Assembly: GCA_027320105.1 (NCBI GenBank)
Contig: DAHVMA010000068.1
Span: 44,182 to 108,181 of the forward strand
Origin: JAKAQB01 sp027320105
Lineage (GTDB): Bacteria; Actinomycetota; Acidimicrobiia; Acidimicrobiales; Palsa-688
Direction of reading: 5' to 3'
DNA length: 64,000 bases
Made by a program: the position numbers and the translations under genes. This document shows positions 58,480 to 64,000 of this stretch, in pieces; position 1 is the stretch's first letter; each line of letters opens with the position of its first letter. The notes beneath the pieces are model-generated. The model was not told the origin of the DNA, ran no database searches, and saw only the letters and a program-made list of their open reading frames with translations.

Positions 58480-59196
58480 GTGGCGATGCCGAGGACCCCC
58501 AAGGGCCGTGCCGGGGAGACGGCGGCCCGTCTCGCCGTGGAGTACCCCGGCGACGCACGGGCGCTGTGCGAGCTGGACTTTGCCGACCCGTACCAGTTGC
58601 TGATCGCCACGGTGCTCTCCGCCCAGACCACCGATGTGCGGGTCAACTCGGTCACTCCCACCCTCTTCGGGCGCTGGCCGCAGCCGGCCGACCTGGCGGC
58701 CGCCGACCCGGCCGAGGTGGAGGAGGTGATCCACCCGACCGGCTTCTTCCGGGCCAAGACCAAGAGCGTCATCGGGCTCGCCCAGGCGCTCCTCGACCGT
58801 TTCGGGGGTGAGGTACCCACTGGGATGGAGGACCTCGTCACCCTTCCGGGCGTGGGTCGCAAGACGGCGAACGTCGTGCGCAGCGTCGCCATGGGCCTCC
58901 CCGGCCTCCCGGTCGACACCCACGTCGGCCGCCTCGCCGTGCTCCTCGGGCTCACGACCGAGACCGACCCGGTGAAGGTGGAGCACGCCGTCGGGGCGTT
59001 GCTGGCGCGCCGCGAGTGGGGCGCGTTCAGCCTCCGGTTGATCCTGCACGGCCGGCGGGTGTGCGTGGCCCGCACCCCCCGGTGCGACCGGTGCCTCCTC
59101 GCCGACTTCTGCCCGTCGTCACGGGTCCCGCTCGGCTCGAGGCGTGCGGGAGGCGGGGCCGGCGGCGTCAGGGGCGGGGCCGGCGGGCGCCGCTGA
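58480..59196 (+). CDS. nth: Endonuclease III
   Basis: A 238-residue DNA glycosylase/AP lyase for oxidised pyrimidines. It has VLSAQTTDVRVNSVTP, the helix-hairpin-helix LPGVGRKTANVV with the catalytic Lys, VDTHVGRLA with the catalytic Asp, and the 4Fe-4S ligands CVARTPRCDRCLLADFC in the C-X6-C-X2-C-X5-C spacing. A Gly/Arg-rich tail of about 20 residues follows. Start is GTG 58480 or ATG 58486. Its last 29 bases overlap a converging small gene. Confidence 0.96.
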   Translation: MAMPRTPKGRAGETAARLAVEYPGDARALCELDFADPYQLLIATVLSAQTTDVRVNSVTPTLFGRWPQPADLAAADPAEVEEVIHPTGFFRAKTKSVIGLAQALLDRFGGEVPTGMEDLVTLPGVGRKTANVVRSVAMGLPGLPVDTHVGRLAVLLGLTTETDPVKVEHAVGALLARREWGAFSLRLILHGRRVCVARTPRCDRCLLADFCPSSRVPLGSRRAGGGAGGVRGGAGGRR

Positions 59197-59368
59197 GCAC
59201 CCGGGCCAGGCGCCGGCGTGCCGTGTCGAGGCTGCGCTCGACCTCGGCCAGCTCGGTCTCGAGGGCGTCGCGGTCCGCACCCTCGAGCCCGGAGAGGATG
59301 GCCTGCAGCCGGCCGGCGAGGTCGTCGAGGGCGGTGGACAGGGAGCTGAGCTCGGCACGGGCGCTCAT
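59168..59368 (-). CDS. Small coiled-coil protein
   Basis: A 66-residue hydrophilic protein with heptads through SSLSTALDDLAGRLQAILSGLEGADRDALETELAEVERSLDTARRRLARVL (in pieces), and a basic RRPRP end. No family is recognised. Divergent from hisD, 21 bases away, and overlapping the end of nth. Codon use is consistent with a real gene. Confidence 0.65.
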   Translation of the reverse strand: MSARAELSSLSTALDDLAGRLQAILSGLEGADRDALETELAEVERSLDTARRRLARVLSGARRPRP

Positions 59369-59376
59369 GGTGCTGC

Positions 59377-59382
59377 CATTCT
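59377..59382 (+). promoter_or_regulatory. -10 hexamer of the his operon (leaderless)
   Basis: CATTCT ends 7 bases before the hisD ATG at 59390; one mismatch from TATTCT. Confidence 0.35.
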
Positions 59383-59389
59383 GGTCCCC

Positions 59390-60700
59390 ATGGCTCCACT
59401 CCTGACCCGCCTCGACCTGAGGGGCGAGACCGGACCGCTGGGTCCGCGCCTGCCGCCGCCCCCCTTCAGCGGGGAGGGGCCGACCGAGGCCGTGCGGGCG
59501 ATACTCGCCGAGGTGCGCGCCGGCGGCGACGCCTCGCTGCGCGAGCTGACCCGCCGCTTCGACGGCGTCGACATCGCCGAGCTGCGCGTCCCCGCCGCCG
59601 AGATCGAGGCCGCTGCCGACGCCGTACCGCCGGTCCTGCTCACCGCCCTCGAGGCGGCCGCCTCCAACATCGAGGCGTACCACCGCATCCAGCTCCACGC
59701 CGACGGCGAGTACCGATCGGGTGGGCTGCACGTCCGGGAGCGCCGCCTGCCGGTTGACCGGGCCGGCGTTTACGTGCCCGGCGGGCGGGCGCCGCTCGCC
59801 TCAACGGTGCTGATGACAGCGGTGCCCGCACGGGTCGCCGGGGTCGGACGGGTCGCCATGGTCACGCCCCCCGGGCCCGGCGGCCGGGTCCACCCGGCGG
59901 TGCTGGCCGCCGCCGCCGTCGCCGGCGTCGATGACGTCTACCGCGTCGGCGGGGCTCAGGCGGTCGCCGCCCTCGCCTACGGCACAGAGACGGTGCGTCC
60001 CGTCGACGTCATCGTTGGCCCTGGCAACGTGTACGTGGCCATCGCCGAGCGTCTCGTCGCCGAGGAGGGCGCCGTCGGCGTCCCGTCCGCCTTCACGGGC
60101 CCCTCGGAGGTGGCGGTCGTCGCCGACGGGTCGATCGACCCGGGCTGGGCCGCCATCGACCTCGTCGTCCAGGCCGAGCACGGGCCCGACGGCCTCGCTT
60201 ACCTGATCACCTGGTCGGAGCAGGTGGCCGACGACGTCACCCGGGAGGTCGAGGCCATCACGGCGGCGTCGCCCCGGCGGGCCGAGGTCACCGCCACCCT
60301 CGGGCGCGGCGGGTACGCCGTGCTCGTCGACGGCCCGGAGGCGGCCATGGAGGTCGCCAACGTCATCGCCGCCGAGCACCTGGAGCTGCAGACCGCCGAC
60401 CCAGAGGCGCTCCTGGCGCTCGTGCGCTCCGCCGGGGCGGTGTTCACCGGCCCGTGGGCTCCGGCCAGCGTCGGGGACTACGCCGCCGGGCCGAGCCACG
60501 TGCTGCCGACGGCGCGTTCGGCCCGCTTCGGCTCGGCTCTGCGTGTCGACGACTTCTGCCGGCACATCCACGTGGTCGACCTCGACCGCGACGCCCTCGC
60601 TGCCCTCGCTCCCCACGTGGTGGCCCTCGCCGAGGTGGAGGGCCTGGCGGCCCACGCCGACTCGGTCCGCTGCCGCCTCGACGGTCGGTGGGGGGGATGA
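59390..60700 (+). CDS. hisD: Histidinol dehydrogenase HisD
   Basis: A 436-residue NAD- and zinc-dependent enzyme that oxidises L-histidinol to histidine. It has RRLPVDRAGVYVPGGRAPLASTVLM, the VDVIVGPGNVYVAIAER block, GVPSAFTGPSEVAVVAD, VVQAEHGPDGLAYLIT with zinc ligands and the catalytic Glu-His pair in IAAEHLELQT, and GDYAAGPSHVLPT. First gene of the hisDCBHA run; 4-base overlap with hisC. Confidence 0.97.
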   Translation: MAPLLTRLDLRGETGPLGPRLPPPPFSGEGPTEAVRAILAEVRAGGDASLRELTRRFDGVDIAELRVPAAEIEAAADAVPPVLLTALEAAASNIEAYHRIQLHADGEYRSGGLHVRERRLPVDRAGVYVPGGRAPLASTVLMTAVPARVAGVGRVAMVTPPGPGGRVHPAVLAAAAVAGVDDVYRVGGAQAVAALAYGTETVRPVDVIVGPGNVYVAIAERLVAEEGAVGVPSAFTGPSEVAVVADGSIDPGWAAIDLVVQAEHGPDGLAYLITWSEQVADDVTREVEAITAASPRRAEVTATLGRGGYAVLVDGPEAAMEVANVIAAEHLELQTADPEALLALVRSAGAVFTGPWAPASVGDYAAGPSHVLPTARSARFGSALRVDDFCRHIHVVDLDRDALAALAPHVVALAEVEGLAAHADSVRCRLDGRWGG

Positions 60701-61785
60701 GCCCGCTCCCGGCGCCTGGTGCCCCCCCCCTCCCTGCCCCGCGGGCCGACCTCGCCCTGCGCGAGGGGTACCACTCCGCCCAAGTGGGTGCCGAGGTGCG
60801 CCTCAACACCAACGAGTCGCCCTACCCGCCTCCGCCCGAGTGGCAGGCGGAGCTGCTGGCCGAGATGGCCGGCATCGCCTGGAACCGCTACCCGGAGCGC
60901 GCCGCCCGGGCGTTGCGGGAGGCGATAGCCGACCTCCACGGGGTGCGACCCGGCCAGGTCTTCGCCGCCAACGGCTCCAACGAGGTGCTCCAGGCGCTCT
61001 GCCTCGCCTACGGGGGGCCGGGGCGCCGGGCGCTCACCTTCGAGCCGACCTACGCCCTCCACGCCCACATCGCCCACCTCACCGGCACCGCCGTCGTCCA
61101 GGCCGACCGTGCCGGGGACTTCCGCCTGGACCCCGCCGCGGCGGCGGCCGTTGCCTCGGGGGTCAGGCCGGCGGTGACGTTCCTCTGCTCCCCCAACAAC
61201 CCGACGGGGCTCGTCGAGGACCCGCAGACCGTCGAGGCGGTGCTGCGGGCCGGTCCTGGTCTCCTGGTCGTGGACGAGGCCTACGGCCAGTTCGCCGCCA
61301 CCTCGGCGCTGGGTCTCGTCGACGACGCCACCCCGCTCGTCGTGTGCCGCACGTTCTCCAAGACCTGGTCGCTCGCCGCCCTCCGCCTCGGGTACGCCGT
61401 GGCCCCCAGCGAGGTCGTCGGCATGCTCGAACGGGTGGCCCTGCCCTACCACCTCGACGCCGTCAAGCAGGCTGCCGGCCGGTTGGCGCTCCGGCACCGC
61501 CAGGCCATGGAGGAGCGCGTCGCCGGCCTCGTCGCCGAGCGGGAGCGGCTGGTCGCCGCCATGGCGGCGCTGCCGGTGCAGGTGTGGCCGTCGCAGGCGA
61601 ACTTCGTCCTGTTCCGGCCGGAGGGCCGCGCCGGGTTGGACGTCTGGAAGGGGCTCGTGGAACGCTCCGTCCTCGTGCGTGACACATCGTCTTGGCCGGG
61701 GCTCGACCGGTGCCTGCGGGTGACCGTCGGCACGCCGGCCGAGGACGACCGTTTCCTCGCTGCGCTGGCCGAGGTCCTCACGTGA
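60697..61785 (+). CDS. hisC: Histidinol-phosphate aminotransferase HisC
   Basis: A 362-residue fold-I PLP aminotransferase. It shows RLNTNESPYPPP, ANGSNEVLQALCLAYGGPGR, FLCSPNNPTGLVEDP, VVDEAYGQF, and the PLP Lys in RTFSKTWSLAALRLGYAV. It converts imidazole-acetol phosphate to histidinol phosphate. Some actinobacterial paralogues act on aromatic amino acids, but the his operon location supports HisC. Overlaps hisD and hisB by 4 bases each. Confidence 0.96.
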   Translation: MSPLPAPGAPPLPAPRADLALREGYHSAQVGAEVRLNTNESPYPPPPEWQAELLAEMAGIAWNRYPERAARALREAIADLHGVRPGQVFAANGSNEVLQALCLAYGGPGRRALTFEPTYALHAHIAHLTGTAVVQADRAGDFRLDPAAAAAVASGVRPAVTFLCSPNNPTGLVEDPQTVEAVLRAGPGLLVVDEAYGQFAATSALGLVDDATPLVVCRTFSKTWSLAALRLGYAVAPSEVVGMLERVALPYHLDAVKQAAGRLALRHRQAMEERVAGLVAERERLVAAMAALPVQVWPSQANFVLFRPEGRAGLDVWKGLVERSVLVRDTSSWPGLDRCLRVTVGTPAEDDRFLAALAEVLT

Positions 61786-62387
61786 CGTCGCCCCGGGCAG
61801 CGGCGCGATCGCGAGCGACGCGTGAGACCTCCGTCGAGGTCGCCCTCACCGTCGACGGCGAGGGCAGCGCGCAGGTTGCGACGGGCATCCCCTTCTTCGA
61901 CCACATGCTCGCCCAACTCGGCCGCCACGCCGGTTGGGACCTGAGCGTTGAGGCCTCCGGGGACCTCGAGGTCGACACCCACCACACGGTGGAGGACGTC
62001 GGCATCGTGCTCGGCGAGGCTCTCGGCGAGGCCCTCGGCGACAAGGCCGGCATCCGCCGGTTCGCTTCGATCGCCGTACCACTGGACGAGGCGCTCGTCG
62101 AAGTGTCCCTCGACCTCTCGGGGCGGCCCTACCTGCTCTACGACGTCGACCCCAACCCGGCGGGCGAGGCGTTCCTGCTGGGTGAGCCCGGGTTCGATCC
62201 CCAGCTAGCCGAGGAGTTCTGGAGGGCCTTCGTCACCACCGGAAGTCTAACCCTCCACTCGAGGTTGATACGCGGGAGGAACACCCACCACATCCTCGAG
62301 GCGAGCTTCAAGGCAACCGCCCGTGCCCTGCGGGACGCCGTTCGGGTGGAGGGCGGCGGCGTCCCGTCGACCAAGGGGGTCCTGTGA
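61782..62387 (+). CDS. hisB: Imidazoleglycerol-phosphate dehydratase HisB
   Basis: A 201-residue monofunctional dehydratase. The paired metal-binding motifs are FDHMLAQLGRHAGWD, DLEVDTHHTVEDVGIVLGEAL, EEFWRAFVTTGSLTLH and GRNTHHILEASFKATARALRDA. It uses manganese to make imidazole-acetol phosphate. GTG start overlaps hisC; its stop overlaps the first possible hisH start. Confidence 0.97.
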   Translation: MTSPRAAARSRATRETSVEVALTVDGEGSAQVATGIPFFDHMLAQLGRHAGWDLSVEASGDLEVDTHHTVEDVGIVLGEALGEALGDKAGIRRFASIAVPLDEALVEVSLDLSGRPYLLYDVDPNPAGEAFLLGEPGFDPQLAEEFWRAFVTTGSLTLHSRLIRGRNTHHILEASFKATARALRDAVRVEGGGVPSTKGVL

Positions 62388-63112
62388 GCGGGCTGCAGGC
62401 GGCCAGCCGCGCCGGCGGGGCGGGTCATGGGGCGGCGGGCGGGGCGGGCGACGGGGCGGCGGGTCGGGCGGGGCCGATGATCGCTGTGGTCGACTACGGG
62501 ATCGGCAACCTGCGCTCTGCCGAGAAGGCCCTCCAGAGCAAGGGCGGCCGGGCCACCCTCGTCTCCGAACCGGACGTCGTCGCCACCGCCGGCGCCGTGG
62601 TGCTGCCCGGCGTCGGCGCCTTCGGCCGCTGCGCCGAAGCCCTGCAATCCACTGGCCTGGCCGACGCGGTGCTGGAGGCGTTGCGCCGGCAGGTGCCGTT
62701 CCTCGGCATCTGCGTGGGGATGCAACTCCTCTACGAGGGATCAGAGGAGTCCCCCGGGGTAGAAGGGTTGGGCGTCCTGCCCGGTGCGGTCCGACGCCTG
62801 CCGGCGGGGGTCAAGCACCCCCAGATGCAGTGGAACCGGCTCGTCGTCACCGACGCGACATGCCCCCTGCTCGCCGGGCCGCTGCTGAGTGCCCCCGCCG
62901 AGCCCTGGGTGTACTTCGTCCACTCCTATGCTGCTGCCGTCGGGGAGCACACCGTCGCCAGCTGCGACTACGGAGGTCCGATCACGGCGATGCTGGGGCG
63001 AGGGCATCTCTGGGCGACCCAGTTCCACCCCGAGAAGTCGGGGCCCGTCGGGCTCGCCGTGCTGGCCAACTTCGTGGCTCTGGTTGCCGGCGTGGCCGGC
63101 GCTGCGGCCTGA
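62384..63112 (+). CDS. hisH: Imidazole glycerol phosphate synthase glutaminase subunit HisH
   Basis: A class I glutamine amidotransferase that delivers ammonia to HisF. The catalytic triad is the Cys in FLGICVGMQLLYEGSEE and His/Glu in WATQFHPEKSG; YGIGNLRSAEKAL starts the domain. With GTG 62384 (overlapping hisB) the product has 242 residues and a 31-residue Gly/Ala-rich repeat leader; ATG 62477 would give the usual family start and 211 residues. I list the long form because it keeps the overlap pattern of the operon, but the short one is equally possible. Confidence 0.9.
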   Translation: MSGLQAASRAGGAGHGAAGGAGDGAAGRAGPMIAVVDYGIGNLRSAEKALQSKGGRATLVSEPDVVATAGAVVLPGVGAFGRCAEALQSTGLADAVLEALRRQVPFLGICVGMQLLYEGSEESPGVEGLGVLPGAVRRLPAGVKHPQMQWNRLVVTDATCPLLAGPLLSAPAEPWVYFVHSYAAAVGEHTVASCDYGGPITAMLGRGHLWATQFHPEKSGPVGLAVLANFVALVAGVAGAAA

Positions 63113-63116
63113 CGTC

Positions 63117-63866
63117 GTGGAGCTGTTCGCCGCCGTCGACCTGCGCGCCGGGCGACCGGTGCGGTTGGTCGAGGGTGACTTCTCCCGCGAGACCGCATAC
63201 GGCGACGACCCGGTGTTGGTCGCCAGACGCTTCGCCGAGGGCGGTGCGGCCTGGATCCACGTGGTCGACCTGGACGCGGCACGGACGGGCGAGGCCGCCA
63301 ACCGCGCGGTGGTCGAGCGCATCGTGAGCACCGTCAACGTGCCGGTGCAGGTCGGTGGCGGGGTCCGCAGCGTGGCCGACGCCCAGGCCCTCTTCGGCTG
63401 CGGCGTGACCCGCGTCGTCGTGGGTACAGCCGCTGTCACCGACCCGGGCGTTGTGAGCGACATCGCCGCCGGCTGGCCCGGCCGTGTCGCCGTCGGGCTC
63501 GACCACCGGGACGGCGAGGTGATGGTCCGCGGCTGGCTGGAGCGTGGCGGCCGGCGGGTGCTGGACCTCGTCCCCGAGGTCGTGGCCGCCGGTGCCGCCG
63601 CTGTGATCGTGACCGACATCGCCCGGGACGGGCGTCTGGCGGGGCCCGACGTTGTCGGGCTCGCCGGCCTTCTCGAGGCCACCGGCGCGCCCCTCGTTGC
63701 CTCCGGGGGCATCGCTGGAGCGGACGACCTCCGCCTCCTCGCAGGCATCCGCTCCCAGGGGCAGGGCCTCGCCGGCGTGATCGTCGGGCGCGCCCTGTAC
63801 GAGGCGACGATGACGATCGAAGAGGCGGTCGGCGCCTGCGCCTCGATGCAGGGCGGTGGCCCGTGA
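63117..63866 (+). CDS. hisA: ProFAR isomerase HisA
   Basis: A 249-residue (beta/alpha)8 isomerase converting ProFAR to PRFAR. It has LFAAVDLRAGRPVRLVEGDF with the catalytic Asp, AAWIHVVDLDAARTG, VPVQVGGGVRSVADA, TRVVVGTAAVTDP, VTDIARDGRL with the second Asp and VASGGIAGADDL. The VQVGGG loop is the plain HisA form; the bifunctional actinobacterial PriA usually reads ELSGG here, so a separate trpF is expected elsewhere. GTG 63117 is 4 bases after hisH. Confidence 0.95.
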   Translation: MELFAAVDLRAGRPVRLVEGDFSRETAYGDDPVLVARRFAEGGAAWIHVVDLDAARTGEAANRAVVERIVSTVNVPVQVGGGVRSVADAQALFGCGVTRVVVGTAAVTDPGVVSDIAAGWPGRVAVGLDHRDGEVMVRGWLERGGRRVLDLVPEVVAAGAAAVIVTDIARDGRLAGPDVVGLAGLLEATGAPLVASGGIAGADDLRLLAGIRSQGQGLAGVIVGRALYEATMTIEEAVGACASMQGGGP

Positions 63867-64000
63867 GACACCGTTTGTCAACCCCCAGTCAGCCAGCGAT
63901 TCCTCGCAGGTCGCTCGAGGACTCAGGCGGCAGCCCGAGCCGATGGTCCGGGGGCAAGTCCAAGGGCACGGTTCCGATTCGCCACGTGACGCCTCTCGTC
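63867..64000. other. Downstream of hisA, no gene seen
   Basis: The last 134 bases show no open frame in continuation of the his operon, so hisF does not directly follow hisA. TTTGTCAACCCCC at about 63875 reads as GGGGGTTGACAAA on the minus strand and contains a TTGACA hexamer that could be a -35 for a minus-strand promoter, without a visible -10. Confidence 0.4.

Overview
The window is 64 kb of very GC-rich, gene-dense DNA that reads as a chromosome segment of an actinobacterium. The evidence is the combination of a dcw cluster without ftsA but with sepF, yggT and divIVA downstream of ftsZ, a mycothiol synthase (mshD), a single-chain F420 deazaflavin synthase (fbiC), a bacterial proteasome activator (bpa), meso-DAP type murE and menaquinone genes. 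A deep-branching, non-mycobacterial lineage (Acidimicrobiia-like) is my guess, because the dcw cluster is thinned and hisA is of the plain HisA type rather than the bifunctional PriA type. No rRNA, tRNA, CRISPR array, intact insertion sequence or prophage was found.

Layout. 0-1.5 kb: two different toxin-antitoxin pairs placed back to back (AbrB/VapC on the minus strand, ribbon-helix-helix/PIN on the plus strand). 1.6-18 kb: division and cell-wall cluster mraZ-rsmH-ftsL-murE-mraY-ftsW-murG-murC-murB-ftsQ, then ftsZ-yggS-sepF-yggT-divIVA and an unknown membrane protein; most genes overlap by 4 bases. ftsI, murF and murD are absent from their usual places. 18-23.6 kb: ileS (minus), then a DksA/TraR protein, lspA, rluD. 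23.8-31 kb: a GNAT/acyl-CoA synthetase acetyltransferase with an Rrf2 regulator, divergent from an alkaline-phosphatase-superfamily gene that is in one frame with bpa; then fbiC. 31-40.5 kb: dnaE, two unknown proteins, a YyaL-type thioredoxin-domain protein, an LCP-family enzyme. 40.5-49.8 kb: accessory stretch with a TetR/MFS efflux pair, a truncated HxlR-like gene, a DUF6176-like protein, an amino-acid racemase/aldolase-like enzyme, an aldo/keto reductase, and a lipoprotein-marR unit attached to a remnant of an RND pump. 46-56 kb: menaquinone genes menE, menA, menH, menD, menF, menG in several small divergent units, with a secreted beta-propeller protein and a MaoC dehydratase among them. 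56-59.4 kb: rlmN, mshD, nth. 59.4-64 kb: hisD-C-B-H-A.

A recurring regulatory theme is a TAnnnT hexamer ending 6-8 bases before the start codon of operon-first genes, with no Shine-Dalgarno sequence, which fits leaderless transcription; it also decides several start codons. Other structures worth attention are a dispersed 50-bp palindrome present twice, a 24-bp repeat present twice, a cluster of DnaA-box-like sequences before dnaE, a double palindromic operator over the tetR promoter, and the fused phosphodiesterase-Bpa reading frame.
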